Source: an uncultured Oscillospiraceae bacterium (GTDB lineage Bacteria > Bacillota > Clostridia > Oscillospirales > Oscillospiraceae). Taken from it: 64,000 bases of DNA. Below, piece after piece: positions 49,531 through 59,343 of this stretch. The notes under the pieces are model-generated. The model did not search any database. It saw nothing but the letters and a program-made list of their open reading frames with translations, and was not told the DNA's origin. The stretch spans positions 46,637 to 110,636 of the forward strand of contig CAKTOW010000006.1 of NCBI GenBank assembly GCA_934590325.1. The letters run 5' to 3'. Numbering within the stretch: position 1 is the stretch's first letter; every line of letters starts with the position of its first letter. The translations under genes were made by a program, and so were the position numbers.

Positions 49531-51633
49531 TTACATAATACCGGACTTCTCCTTGCTGGCGGCGATGGCCGCGTTCAGCCGCCGGGCGGGATAATATAGC
49601 ACCAGCCCCAGCACGGTGAACAGCACGCACATGCCCAGCAGCACCAGCGCGCACCGCAGGTACGTGTGTCCGTACATGCCGCCCACGGTCTCCCGTATCA
49701 TGTCCATGCCGTAGTGGAAGGGCATGAACGGGTACAGCGTCTGGAACAGCTGCGGCAGCACGTGTACCGGGTATGAGCCGCCGGAGCCGGCCACCTGTAT
49801 GACCATGATGATCACCGACAGCGCCATGCCCACGTTGTCCAGCGCGTACACCAGCGCGTAGTTCATACTGGCGAAGTTCAGGGAGCACAGGCAGCAGGCC
49901 AGCACGAACAGCGCCGGCTCCGCCGTTTCCATCCCCACGAAGTACAGACACCCGAAGGCCGTCACCAGCGCCTGGGCCATCGCCATCAGGAAGAAGGTGG
50001 CGAACCGCCCGAAATACCGCTCCACAGCCCGGCACCCGGCGAACTCCGGCTGGGTCACCGGCACCTTCAGCATCACGGCGGTCAGCAGGCTGCCCACGAA
50101 CAGCGCCAGCATCACGTAGTAGGGCGACATGGCCGCGCCGTAGTCCTTGATCTCATAGATGATCTCCGTATTCAGCTGCACCGGCGAACTGAGATAATCC
50201 GCCATGCTCTCGGCATCGCTGCTCTCCATCAGCTCCGTGAACCTCTTGAAGGCCTCGCTGCCCGTCACCCGCCGCACATCGTCCTCGATGTCCGTCAGAT
50301 ACCCGGCCACCGTGCCCGTCAGGGCAATGCCCGCGTCCAGCGTGGGCTGCACGGTGGTCATGGCGTCGGCGTAGCTGTCCAGCGTCCCGGACACACCGCC
50401 CAGGCTCTTCCCCGCGGCGGCCAGCAGCTGCTGCACAGACCGCAGGGATGTCTGTGCCTGTGCGCCTGTGTTGTGCAGATACTCGTTCACCTGCTTGTTG
50501 GCGGTGATGGCCGCCGCCCGCAGGTTCTGCCGCACTTCCGCCAGTGCGTCCAGCACGTCGTTGCGCACCCCGGCGGTGTCCGTGCCGCCCACGGCGGTCT
50601 CCAGCCCCGACAGGTTGCCGATGGTGGCCTCCAGCTGCCCGGCCAACGCCTCATCGCCGTCCGCCTCCGCCTGCGTCAGCTGCGCCTCCAGTTCACCGGC
50701 GGCGTTCTTCATCCGCTCCTGAATGGCCTCCTGCGCGCCCTCCGTGCTGCCGGATACATCCATCTCCCGCAGCATGGCGTCCAGGTCGGCCAGCACCTTA
50801 TCCGTGTCATCCAGCACCGTCAGCAGGTCCCGGTACGCCGCGTCCGCAGCGTCCAGCCCCGTGCCGATGACCTGCACCGCCCCCGCGGCGGCGTCCTCCG
50901 CGTCGCCCAGCGTCCCCTGCGCGTCCGTCACGGTGACGGACGCCGCCGTCAGCAGGCTGTCCGCCCCGTCCATCACGTCCTTCAGGGATACGAGCACCTT
51001 CCGCAGCTGCTCGGTCTCCTGCTGTGCGGAGGTCAGCTTCTCCACGATGCCGTCCGCCAGCGCCTGGGGCTCCAGCCCCATAGCCTTGAATACCGACCCC
51101 GCGGTGGTCAGCGCCTCGGCGGCCTTCCCCACCACGGTGGTGTTGATCTGCTCCTGCACGGCGGTCTTGGCCTTGCTGGTGATCTTGGGCGCGATGGCGT
51201 TCTTCTTCTCGTTCTCGTAATACTGTATCTGCGGGTGCCGCAGCTCCCCGGACAGTATGCTCACAAAGTCCCCGGTGAACTCCTCCGGCACGATCAGCGC
51301 CGCGTAGTACTCCCCGGATTCCACCCCCGCCAGGGCCGTGTCCGCGTCGTCCACGAACACCCAGCCCATCTGGTCGTTGCTCTCCAGCCCCTGCAGTACC
51401 AGCGACCCGATGTTGATCTCCAGTCCCAGCACCTCGCAGCCCTCGTCCTCACTGGCCACCGCCACCTTGATGCGGCTGGTGGATGCCACGCCGTAGGGGT
51501 CCCAGTTGGACAGGATATTGAACCATGCGTACAGGCAGGGCACCAGGCACAGGCCCAGCAGCACCACCACAGCCACCACGCTGGCGGTCAGCCGCCGCCA
51601 GTCGGCGCGGAAGATATTCCAGATATTCCTCAT
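49531..51633 (-). CDS. YhgE/Pip domain membrane protein (copy A)
   Basis: 700-residue 'phage infection protein' family member. The N-terminal YhgE domain begins with helix one (ASVVAVVVLLGLCLVPCLYAWFN) and has NWDPYG, GEYYAALIVPEEFT and YYENEKKNAIAPKI. A long helical/coiled region (~200-470) is rich in Ala/Asp/Leu heptads and projects outward. Five or six C-terminal helices form an ABC-2-like membrane domain (ending ALVLLGMCVLFTVLGLVLYYP). The function is unknown; relatives bind phage or move envelope molecules. It is last in a three-gene operon with copy B. Confidence 0.88.
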   Translation of the reverse strand: MRNIWNIFRADWRRLTASVVAVVVLLGLCLVPCLYAWFNILSNWDPYGVASTSRIKVAVASEDEGCEVLGLEINIGSLVLQGLESNDQMGWVFVDDADTALAGVESGEYYAALIVPEEFTGDFVSILSGELRHPQIQYYENEKKNAIAPKITSKAKTAVQEQINTTVVGKAAEALTTAGSVFKAMGLEPQALADGIVEKLTSAQQETEQLRKVLVSLKDVMDGADSLLTAASVTVTDAQGTLGDAEDAAAGAVQVIGTGLDAADAAYRDLLTVLDDTDKVLADLDAMLREMDVSGSTEGAQEAIQERMKNAAGELEAQLTQAEADGDEALAGQLEATIGNLSGLETAVGGTDTAGVRNDVLDALAEVRQNLRAAAITANKQVNEYLHNTGAQAQTSLRSVQQLLAAAGKSLGGVSGTLDSYADAMTTVQPTLDAGIALTGTVAGYLTDIEDDVRRVTGSEAFKRFTELMESSDAESMADYLSSPVQLNTEIIYEIKDYGAAMSPYYVMLALFVGSLLTAVMLKVPVTQPEFAGCRAVERYFGRFATFFLMAMAQALVTAFGCLYFVGMETAEPALFVLACCLCSLNFASMNYALVYALDNVGMALSVIIMVIQVAGSGGSYPVHVLPQLFQTLYPFMPFHYGMDMIRETVGGMYGHTYLRCALVLLGMCVLFTVLGLVLYYPARRLNAAIAASKEKSGIM

Positions 51634-52376
51634 CGGTCATCCTCCTTCCGCCCGTCCGCCGCGCTGCGGCGCAGGTCGTCGGACAGCCCCTGCAGCGCCC
51701 TGGTCAGGGCGTCCAGGTCTCCCGCCAGCTTCTCCGGGTCCTCCAGCAGCCGCTCCAGCACCCGCGCACCACCGAAGGTCTCTCCGCGGACTGCGGGCTC
51801 CGCCTCGCCGTTGACCTCCCGCAGGATGTCCTCCACGGAATAGTCCGCCCCGGTCTCCGGCGCAGTCTCCCCGTCGGTCTCCGCCGTCTGCACGGGCTCC
51901 GCCGCGGCGCTCTCCGCCTGTGCGGTCTCCTGCGCATGGCTGTCCGGAGCGACATCCTCCTGCGCGGTCTCCTGCAGCGCCGCGTCCTCCGCCCCGGCGG
52001 AGGGCTCTTCCTCCCGCGCCCCATGGCGCAGCAGCAGTCCCACACGGGGCACCCTGGGCAGCTCGGGCAGCTCCAGCAGCGTGCCCATGCTCTCCTGCTC
52101 CATCTGGGTCACATATTCCAGCTTCTTCTGCAATTCATAGTCCGCGTACTCCACGGCGATCAGATACGCCGCCACCGCGAACATAGACAGTATCCACAGC
52201 ATCAGGGTGAACACCTTGTTCCCCTCCGCCAGGAACATCAGCAGCATCAGCCCCAGCGTCACCGCCAGCAGCATCCTCATACCATTGCGGATGCGCCGCC
52301 GGTTGTTCTGGTGCAGGGTGCTGACCTCCCGCAGCAGCCGGTCATACAGTTCCTGGTATTCTCGCTCTTTGGACAT
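51630..52376 (-). CDS. Hypothetical two-helix membrane protein with acidic Glu/Ala-rich tail
   Basis: 248 residues, no family recognised. A charged helical head (EREYQELYDRLLREVSTLHQNNRRRIRNG) precedes two membrane helices (~34-52 and ~58-77). The tail is cytosolic: a low-complexity acidic stretch (~115-185: EEEPSAGAEDAALQE and similar) and a final helical part (VEDILREVNGEAEP, LERLLEDPEKLAGDLDALTRAL). It overlaps YhgE copy A by four bases and lies 15 bases after copy B, so it is probably an accessory or assembly factor of the pair. That role is inferred from context alone. Confidence 0.7.
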   Translation of the reverse strand: MSKEREYQELYDRLLREVSTLHQNNRRRIRNGMRMLLAVTLGLMLLMFLAEGNKVFTLMLWILSMFAVAAYLIAVEYADYELQKKLEYVTQMEQESMGTLLELPELPRVPRVGLLLRHGAREEEPSAGAEDAALQETAQEDVAPDSHAQETAQAESAAAEPVQTAETDGETAPETGADYSVEDILREVNGEAEPAVRGETFGGARVLERLLEDPEKLAGDLDALTRALQGLSDDLRRSAADGRKEDDR

Positions 52377-52391
52377 GGGTCAGCACCTCCT

Positions 52392-54446
52392 TTACAGCAA
52401 TTCCGTTTCTTCCAGCTTTTCCTCCATGAAGTGGTTCAGCCCCATGAACGGCCGCCGCACCAGCAGGCCGATCAGCAGCGCCGCTGCCGCGAACAGCAGC
52501 AGGAACCCTATCTGCCGCCAGTAGTAGTTGCCGTACATGCCGCAGATGCACTCCCGCATGGCGTCGATAGCATAGGGGAACGGGAAGAACCGGTATATCT
52601 TCTGATAGATCTCCGGCAGCAGCTCGATGGGGAACGTGCCGGAGGACCCCGCGATCTGCATGACCATGATGACCACCACAATGGCCTTGCCCACGTCGCC
52701 GAAGGATATGGCCAGCGAGTAGATCAGCAGGCTGAACGTGAAGGCCGTCAGCGCCCCGGTGAGATACATCATCCCCGGGTGCAGACACTGCACCTTCAGC
52801 AGGAACAGGTCGCCGGTGACGATGACCGCCGCCTGTATCTGGCTCAGCAGGAAGAAGAACAGATACCGCCCGAAGTACAGCTCCGCCGGCTTCGGGTCGA
52901 TAAGCCCCTCCGTCCTGGCGTGTATCTTGATGAGCGACGACAGTATGACGCCGCCCACCCATATAGCCAGCACCGTATAGAACGGCGTCATGGCCGAGCC
53001 GTAGTTGGCGATGGGATATATGGCGTTCACGCTGGTCTGCACCATCTCCGGGAAGTATTGGCCGTAGGCCGCCGGGTCTCCGCCCAGCACGGTGGTCAGC
53101 GTGTCTATATACTCCTCGGCGGTCTTGCCCTGCAGGTCGTCTATGACGCCCTTCAGGGACGCGATCATCCTGTCCGTGGCCGGGCGCAGCAGCTCCATGG
53201 TGGTGCCCAGCGCCCCGGAGGTATCCGCCAGCGCCGCCTTCATCTCCTTTGCGTCGGAGGCCAGCGCCGCCACGCCCTCCATGGCATCCGCCACGTCGCC
53301 GGCCACGCTGTCCAGCTCCTTGTGCAGCTCCTTGGCCGTGACGGGTATCTTATCCGTCATGGCCCGTATGTCGCTCACCAGCGCCCGGCAGTCGTCCATC
53401 AGGTCTCCCACGCTGGGCTTCTGCGCCAGCGACCGCAGCTTCGCCGCCAGCTGTGTACACTGTCCCGCGATGTCCCTGGCCTGGCTGGCCGCCAGGGGCG
53501 CCAGACTCTCTATCCTGTCCGCCCAGGTGTTCAGTGCGGCGGCGGTACTCTCCAGCTGCTCCGCCGCGTCCACCAGCTGCTGCTGCGCGTCCGGCAGCTC
53601 CGGTGCATTGTCGATGGCCTCCTGCAGCCTGTCCAGCGCCCGTTCTACCTTGGCCAGCGCCGCGTTCACCTGCAGCTGTATCTCCGCCGCCGTCTGCTGC
53701 AGCTGTGAGCCGTCCGGCAGGTCCTTGTTGATATTCGCCACGGCGTCCGCCAGCGCGTCCGCGTCCGCCGGTGACACGCCGCCGCTTCCGCCCGCCGCCT
53801 CAAAGGCGTCCATCATCCGCCCGCAGGCGTTCAGCAGGTCCTGCGCCTGATACAGCACGCCCCTGACGGCGGTCTCCGGGTCGTCAGCGGTCAGGTCGGC
53901 GGCCAGCAGGTTCCCCTGCTCCATGATGCCCCCGATGACCACCTCCAGATAGTTCTCGCTGATGGAACGCTTCAGTGTCTCCACCGCCGTGTCGGTGATC
54001 TTGGTGGCTACGGCGTTCTTCTTGGCGTTCTCATAGTAGGTGATGGCCGGCTTGCCCGTCCAGTCCGTCAGCATCCGGAACATATTCCTGCTGAACTCCC
54101 TGTCTATGACCACCGCCGCGTAGTAGTCCCCGGACTCCACGCCGCTCTTGGCCTCTTCCTCCGTATCCACCTCCACCCAGTGGATAGACGTGGCCTCCCG
54201 CAGGTCGGCCACCACGTCGTCGCCCTTGTTCTCATACACGCCGTCCTCGTCGGTATAGCCCTCGTCCAGCGACGCTATGGCGATGGATATGCCCCCGGTG
54301 TTCCCGTAGGGATCCCAGTTGGAATAGATGTTCAGCCATGCGTACAGGCTGGGCAGCAGCGCGATGGCGACCACCACCACGCAGGCGAAAAAGCACTTGC
54401 TCAGCGACCGCATATCGGTCTTGAACACCGTCCATATATTGCGCAT
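52392..54446 (-). CDS. YhgE/Pip domain membrane protein (copy B)
   Basis: 684 residues with the same architecture as copy A: helix one (CFFACVVVVAIALLPSLYAWLN), then NWDPYGNTGG, SGDYYAAVVIDREFS and YYENAKKNAVATKI. A predicted helical stalk (~190-470) is followed by C-terminal helices from ~490 (TPFYTVLAIWVGGVIL...LLIGLLVRRPFMG). Copies A and B share blocks but are clearly diverged, so this is an old duplication. It is first in the operon. The pairing suggests a heterodimer, which is inference. Confidence 0.88.
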   Translation of the reverse strand: MRNIWTVFKTDMRSLSKCFFACVVVVAIALLPSLYAWLNIYSNWDPYGNTGGISIAIASLDEGYTDEDGVYENKGDDVVADLREATSIHWVEVDTEEEAKSGVESGDYYAAVVIDREFSRNMFRMLTDWTGKPAITYYENAKKNAVATKITDTAVETLKRSISENYLEVVIGGIMEQGNLLAADLTADDPETAVRGVLYQAQDLLNACGRMMDAFEAAGGSGGVSPADADALADAVANINKDLPDGSQLQQTAAEIQLQVNAALAKVERALDRLQEAIDNAPELPDAQQQLVDAAEQLESTAAALNTWADRIESLAPLAASQARDIAGQCTQLAAKLRSLAQKPSVGDLMDDCRALVSDIRAMTDKIPVTAKELHKELDSVAGDVADAMEGVAALASDAKEMKAALADTSGALGTTMELLRPATDRMIASLKGVIDDLQGKTAEEYIDTLTTVLGGDPAAYGQYFPEMVQTSVNAIYPIANYGSAMTPFYTVLAIWVGGVILSSLIKIHARTEGLIDPKPAELYFGRYLFFFLLSQIQAAVIVTGDLFLLKVQCLHPGMMYLTGALTAFTFSLLIYSLAISFGDVGKAIVVVIMVMQIAGSSGTFPIELLPEIYQKIYRFFPFPYAIDAMRECICGMYGNYYWRQIGFLLLFAAAALLIGLLVRRPFMGLNHFMEEKLEETELL

Positions 54447-54599
54447 ACTTCCTCCTTGTGCGCGGCACGCCGCGCCGTATGTTAAAATACCGTTAATACA
54501 CGAACCAATAGGATATCAGTATATATTATACAAGAACATGTCCGCGATTTGTCTGCACAAAATGCTCTTTCTGCGCAAAAATCGCGGCAGAAACGCAGA

Positions 54600-54627
54600 A
54601 AAAGAGGCGGCTCCCGCCGCCTCTTTT
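54600..54627. terminator. Intrinsic terminator of the Bce-type ABC operon
   Basis: AAAAGAGGCGGC-TCCC-GCCGCCTCTTTT, six bases after the permease stop. It also separates it from the YhgE operon. Confidence 0.85.
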
Positions 54628-54633
54628 CCTGTG

Positions 54634-56679
54634 TTATTCCTTTTGGTCCGCCACGATGTGATAGTATGCGTTCCCCGTCAGCTTGTACACGACCGCATAC
54701 AGCACCGCGAACACTAAAAAGCTCACCGCCGTGGTGCCCACCAGCAGTCCCCTGTCGTCCAGATTGAACAGCAGCAGGAGCTTGTGGATGAACGGGAAAG
54801 CGAAGCACAGGTGCAGCCCCGCCATCACCAGCGGCAGGGAGAACACCGTCAGCAGCTGGCTGTTGATGCTCCTGCGTATGTCGCCCTTGGTCATGCCCAC
54901 CTTCTGCATGATGTCGAACCGGCTTTGGTCCTCATAGCCCTCGGACAGCTGCTTGTAGTAGATGATGGCCGCCGCCGCGAAGATAAACACGATGCTCAGC
55001 ATGATGCCCAGGAAGAACAGCCCGCCGTAGGTGCCGTAGAAGTCCGCCCGGTTCCCCGCCTTGGACTCCACGCTGACCCCCACGCTCCAGTCGCTGCTGA
55101 CGCCGCTGAGATAGCGGTTCAGCGCATTCTCCAGGTTGGGCGTCACGCCGTCTATGTCCGCCTGCTGGTTCTCCGGCAGGTCGGTGTCAAAGCCGTAGTT
55201 CCAGTACGCGCCGGGATACCAGCCGTATTTGTCCTCCAGATAGCTCTGCAGTTCCGGCACGAACCGCTCAAAGTCCGGCACCACCACCATCAGGGACGGG
55301 GTGATGTCCGCCACCGCCGGGCCGCCCAGCATGGGTATCTCCCGCTTCATCACGTGGCGCACCATGCCTCCGTCGATGGACAGCGTATCGCTGTTGAATT
55401 CCGTCCGCAGCGCGGCCACATACACCTGCCCGTCGCCCAGTGTCAGGCTCTGCCCCGTGGCGGCGTTGTAGTCCTCCAGCGGCAGGAGGTGTATCTGTAT
55501 GGCGTGGGTGCTGTCGGTCACACTGGCGCCCGTGCTGTCGATGCGGATGTCCCCGCCGTCCAGCAGCCCGCTGATGGACACCTCCCGGTACTCCGCCACA
55601 TTGCTGACCTTGCCCCCGAAGTTGAATATGGTGCTCTCCACGCCCTCGCGCAGCCCGGCCACCTCCGCCTCGTCCAGCAGATGCTCACCGCCGTACACCG
55701 TCACCGCCAGGTCGTGGGGATACCGGCTGCCCACGGCCTTCTCCTGCCCGAAGTACAGGCACGTGGTGGAGGAGATCATCACCAGCACCATGGTAGCCAG
55801 GATGCACACCGACGCCAGTCCCGCGCCGTTGCGCTTCATCCGGTAGGCCATGGAGGACACGGACACGAAGTGCTGGGGCTGGTAGTAGTACCGCTTGTTC
55901 CGCTGCAGGCTCCTGCACAGCGTCACCGACCCGCTGATGAACAGCATATACGTGGCCAGTATCACCATGATCACCGCCGTGAAGAACCACAGCAGCGCCG
56001 CCAGCGGCTCCCGGATGGACACCGCCAGCGCATAGGCCCCGGCCAGCAGCACCGCGCCCGCCGCCGTCAGCACCCACTTGGCCCTGGGCGGCTTCTCCCC
56101 CATGTTCTCGCTGCGCAGCAGCGCGATGGCGCTCACGCCCCGCAGCCGCCGCAGCCCGTCCAGCAGGATCAGCACGTGGATGATGGCGAACAGCGCCGCC
56201 GTTGCCAGCAGTGAGCTGACGGACACCGACAGGGTGTACGTCACCTGCACCTGCAGCAGCCGCACCATGCCCAGCTCCGCCAGCTTGTACAGCGCCACGC
56301 CCAGCAGCAGTCCCGCCGCCGTGGTCATACCGTAGGTGATGGCGGTCTCCCACAGCAGGACGCGGGCGATGTTGCCCTTGCCCATGCCCAGTATGTTGTA
56401 CAGGCCGAACTCCCGCTCCCTGCGCCGCACCAGGAAGGCGTGGGTATAGAACAGGAACAGCAGCGCGAACACGGCGATGACCACCGTGCCCAGCCGCAGT
56501 ATTCTGGCACTGCTGCTGCCGCCGCCGGCCATATTCTCCAGCACCGGTGACCCGGACAGCCCCACGAGGATGTAGAACATCAGCACCATACCGCCGCAGC
56601 TCAGCAGATACGGCAGATACAGTCTCTTGTTTTTCACCATGCCCGTCCAGGCCAGGCGGGCGTACAATGCCTTTTTCAT
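54634..56679 (-). CDS. ABC transporter permease, BceB-like (FtsX family)
   Basis: 681-residue permease of the peptide-antibiotic resistance type. It has paired FtsX helices near the N-terminus (LYLPYLLSCGGMVLMFYILV; VVIAVFALLFLFYTHAFLVRRREREFGLYNILG), about ten helices in all. A large extracellular domain (~330-570) between helices 7 and 8 marks BceB-type sensors/transporters of lipid-II-binding antibiotics. It overlaps the ATPase gene by four bases. Together with the downstream-encoded kinase pair it forms a flux-sensing detoxification module. The inducing antibiotic is unknown. Confidence 0.9.
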   Translation of the reverse strand: MKKALYARLAWTGMVKNKRLYLPYLLSCGGMVLMFYILVGLSGSPVLENMAGGGSSSARILRLGTVVIAVFALLFLFYTHAFLVRRREREFGLYNILGMGKGNIARVLLWETAITYGMTTAAGLLLGVALYKLAELGMVRLLQVQVTYTLSVSVSSLLATAALFAIIHVLILLDGLRRLRGVSAIALLRSENMGEKPPRAKWVLTAAGAVLLAGAYALAVSIREPLAALLWFFTAVIMVILATYMLFISGSVTLCRSLQRNKRYYYQPQHFVSVSSMAYRMKRNGAGLASVCILATMVLVMISSTTCLYFGQEKAVGSRYPHDLAVTVYGGEHLLDEAEVAGLREGVESTIFNFGGKVSNVAEYREVSISGLLDGGDIRIDSTGASVTDSTHAIQIHLLPLEDYNAATGQSLTLGDGQVYVAALRTEFNSDTLSIDGGMVRHVMKREIPMLGGPAVADITPSLMVVVPDFERFVPELQSYLEDKYGWYPGAYWNYGFDTDLPENQQADIDGVTPNLENALNRYLSGVSSDWSVGVSVESKAGNRADFYGTYGGLFFLGIMLSIVFIFAAAAIIYYKQLSEGYEDQSRFDIMQKVGMTKGDIRRSINSQLLTVFSLPLVMAGLHLCFAFPFIHKLLLLFNLDDRGLLVGTTAVSFLVFAVLYAVVYKLTGNAYYHIVADQKE

Positions 56680-57440
56680 ACCCGCTCACCGCCCGACTGC
56701 AGCATGGTCAGCGTATCGGTGATGCGCTGGTAGAACCGGGTGTCGTCGTCCTCCCCCCGGTACAGCTGGTGGAACACCTCGCCGTCCTTGATGAACAGCA
56801 CGCGCCCCGCCCGGCTGGCCGCCTTCACGGAGTGGGTCACCATCAGGATGGTCTGTCCCGCCCGGTTGATGGCCGCGAACAGCCGCAGCAGCTCATCGGT
56901 GGAGCCGCTGTCCAGCGCGCCGGTGGGCTCGTCCGCCAGCAGCAGCTTCGGCTCCGTGATGATGGCCCGCGCCACGGCGGCCCGCTGCTTCTGCCCGCCG
57001 GACACCTCGTAGGGGTACTTCTTCAGCAGCTCCGTCAGTCCCAGCTCTCTGGCGATGGGCATCAGCCGCTGCCGCATATCCTCATAGCCCATCCCCGCCA
57101 GCACCAGCGGCAGATAGATATTATCCTCCAGCGTGAACGTGTCCAGCAGGTTGAACTCCTGGAACACGAAGCCCAGGTTATCCCGCCGGAACGCCGCCGC
57201 GTCCTTCTCCCGTATCTTGTGCAGCTCGCGGCCCTCCAGCCGCACGGTGCCCGCCGTGGGGTCGTCCAGCGCCGCCAGGATGTTCAGCAGCGTGGTCTTG
57301 CCGCTGCCCGACTCGCCCATGATAGCCACATATTCGCCCTGCTCCACGGTGAAGCTGACGCTGCGCAGCGCCTCCACCCGGCTGCCGCCCAGCCGCGAGG
57401 TGTACACCTTCCGCAGCCCGCTGACCTCTAAAATACTCAT
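56676..57440 (-). CDS. ABC transporter ATP-binding protein, BceA-like
   Basis: 254-residue ATPase partner of the permease. Walker A GESGSGKTT (~39-47), Q-loop VFQEFNLLDTF, signature VSGGQKQRAAVARA, Walker B LLLADEPTGALD and H-loop VTHS are intact. The LolD/MacB-like LNILAALDDPTAG stretch is typical of the Bce/MacB group. It has AAAGGAGG and its own promoter region upstream, in the 105-bp gap after the kinase gene. Confidence 0.93.
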   Translation of the reverse strand: MSILEVSGLRKVYTSRLGGSRVEALRSVSFTVEQGEYVAIMGESGSGKTTLLNILAALDDPTAGTVRLEGRELHKIREKDAAAFRRDNLGFVFQEFNLLDTFTLEDNIYLPLVLAGMGYEDMRQRLMPIARELGLTELLKKYPYEVSGGQKQRAAVARAIITEPKLLLADEPTGALDSGSTDELLRLFAAINRAGQTILMVTHSVKAASRAGRVLFIKDGEVFHQLYRGEDDDTRFYQRITDTLTMLQSGGERV

Positions 57441-57469
57441 ATCTATGACCTCCTTTGTCTTACAAGGCC

Positions 57470-57533
57470 ATTATAGTCCGCCCTTCTCCCCCATTCCATC
57501 GGTTTGCCTTACCAATGGCGAACAACACTGTCA
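57470..57533 (-). promoter_or_regulatory. Predicted bceAB promoter with BceR-type site
   Basis: Minus strand: a -10 TATAAT (57470-57475) and weak -35 TGGAAT (57493-57498) lie behind TGACA-GTGT-TGTTC (57520-57533). The latter loosely matches the TNACA-N4-TGTAA pattern reported for BceR-type regulators. Confidence 0.4.
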
Positions 57534-57545
57534 CAATTCCGCTTT

Positions 57546-58532
57546 TCACTCCGCCACGAACTCTCCCCGCTCCAGCGTCACCCGCACCGTCGTCCCTTTT
57601 CCCACCGTGGACTCGATGCGTATGCCGTGCCGCAGGTTGCCGCATATCCGTCTGCACAGGTACAGCCCTATGCCGCTGGACCGCCTGTCCAGCCGCCCGT
57701 TCTGCCCGGTATAGCCCATGTCGAACACCCGCGGCACGTCCTCCGGCGCGATGCCCATGCCGCTGTCGCTGACGCACAGGTCGTCCCCGTCCCGGTACAC
57801 GCGGATGGTGCCGCCCTGCCCGGTGTATTTCAGCGCGTTGCTCAGCAGCTGCTCCACCACGAAGGTCAGCCACTTGCCGTCCGTCACCGTCCGCCATTCC
57901 ACCGGCGTATAGTCCAGCGCGATGCGCCTGTCGATGAACTCCCCGGCGAACCGCCGCACGGCGGCGCGCACCACCTCGTCCACGTCGCACTCCCGTATCA
58001 CATAGTCGCTGCCGCCCTCCTCCAGCCGCAGGTACGTCAGCACCATGTCCACATACTGCTCCACACGTCCCAGCTCCGCCGTCAGCCGCCGCGCGGCGGG
58101 TGTGTCCTCCCCCTGCAGCGTCAGCCGCATGGCGGCGATGGGCGTCTTGATCTGATGCACCCACGCGGTGTAATAGGCCACTGTTTCCGCCCGCCGCGTC
58201 CCGTTCTCCGTGGCCTGCCGCCGCAGCTCCCGGCGCAGCACCTCAATGATGGCGGCGCAGTCCGCCCCCTCGGCGGTGTCCATGGCCGGCAGCCGGTCCA
58301 GCATGGCCGCCCCGGCCTCCTGCAGCCGCACCAGCTCTCTGTGCTTCCTCCGCCGCCGCAGCAGGTCGAAGGCCACCAGCCCCGCCCCCAGCAGCAGGCA
58401 CAGCCCCGCCGGATAGGCCACCGCCGCCAGCGGCAGGCCGTACAGGGCAAAGGACGCGGCAAACAGCGCCGTGAATGCGAAAAATGCCCCCACCACCGCG
58501 CTGTGCTCCCGCAGATACGCTCTCATACCCAT
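57546..58532 (-). CDS. BceS-like intramembrane-sensing histidine kinase
   Basis: 328-residue kinase. Two helices at the N-terminus (~12-30 and ~34-55) are separated by only a few residues, so there is no extracellular sensor, the hallmark of BceS-type kinases that listen to their ABC transporter. The H-box is YYTAWVHQIKTPIAAMRL, then N (EQLLSNALKYTG), G1 (DSGMGIAPED) and G2 (SSGIGLYLCRRI) boxes. It starts seven bases after the response regulator stop. Confidence 0.92.
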   Translation of the reverse strand: MGMRAYLREHSAVVGAFFAFTALFAASFALYGLPLAAVAYPAGLCLLLGAGLVAFDLLRRRRKHRELVRLQEAGAAMLDRLPAMDTAEGADCAAIIEVLRRELRRQATENGTRRAETVAYYTAWVHQIKTPIAAMRLTLQGEDTPAARRLTAELGRVEQYVDMVLTYLRLEEGGSDYVIRECDVDEVVRAAVRRFAGEFIDRRIALDYTPVEWRTVTDGKWLTFVVEQLLSNALKYTGQGGTIRVYRDGDDLCVSDSGMGIAPEDVPRVFDMGYTGQNGRLDRRSSGIGLYLCRRICGNLRHGIRIESTVGKGTTVRVTLERGEFVAE

Positions 58533-58539
58533 GTCCCCC

Positions 58540-59211
58540 TCACTGTATCACATAGCCCACCCCGTGCCGGGTGGCGATGAAGTCCGTCAGCCCCGCCCCC
58601 GCCAGCTTCCGCCGCAGCCGGTTCACGTTGACGGTCAGGGTGTTCTCGTCCACAAAGCTGTCAGTCTCCCACAGCCGCTGCATCAGTTTCTCCCGGCTGA
58701 CCACCTTTCCCGCGCTCTCCATCAGGCACAGCAGAATGCGGTACTCGTTTTTCGTCAGCTCCACCGTCTGCCCCTCATAGGTCAGCTTCTGGTCGTCGGC
58801 ATACAGCCGCGCGCCCCGGTGTTCCCGCAGCACCGCCGGCGCCGCCATGTCGTAGCTGCGGCGCAGCAGCGCCTGCACCTTGGCCATCAGCACCCCGCCG
58901 TCAAAGGGCTTTGCGATGAAGTCGTCCGCGCCGAAGTTCATGGCCATGATGACATTCATATTGTCCCCGGCGGAGGACAGGAACAGTATCGGCGCGTTCG
59001 TCTGCTTCCGCAGCTCCCTGCACCAGTGATACCCGTCGTAGCACGGCAGCGCGATGTCCAATATAATGAGGTGCGGCCGGAATGCCTCCGCCTCCTCCGT
59101 CACGGCGCGGAAGTCCTGTGCGCACCGCGCCTCCAGTCCCCAGCTCTCCGCCAGCCCCGCCACCGCCGATGCAATGGTGCGGTCATCTTCCACGATAAAT
59201 ATACGGTACAT
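58540..59211 (-). CDS. BceR-like response regulator (OmpR family)
   Basis: 223-residue regulator. The receiver domain has EDD (8-10), Asp51-region LIILDIALPCYDGYHWC and IAKPF. The winged helix begins KLTYEGQTVELTKNEYRILLCL and ends with NTLTVNVNRLRRKLAGAGL. It is first in a regulator-kinase-ATPase-permease order. The RR is expected to drive the transporter genes through the site at 57520-57533. Confidence 0.93.
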   Translation of the reverse strand: MYRIFIVEDDRTIASAVAGLAESWGLEARCAQDFRAVTEEAEAFRPHLIILDIALPCYDGYHWCRELRKQTNAPILFLSSAGDNMNVIMAMNFGADDFIAKPFDGGVLMAKVQALLRRSYDMAAPAVLREHRGARLYADDQKLTYEGQTVELTKNEYRILLCLMESAGKVVSREKLMQRLWETDSFVDENTLTVNVNRLRRKLAGAGLTDFIATRHGVGYVIQ

Positions 59212-59343
59212 ACGCCTCGCCCTCTCCGCTTCTTCGCCATTATCTTATTATCCATTATACCCTCCCCTCCCCCTCTCCCGCAAGTGCCGCGCCCTTTCAA
59301 ATTTGTCACATTCCTCCCCCGGAAAAATTTTTCAAAAAGGTGG

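Noticed and set aside
49531..54446. Type VII secretion locus suggested by YhgE/Pip-like (EsaA-related) proteins
   Set aside because: No WXG100 protein, EssC-type ATPase or LXG toxin is present in the window.
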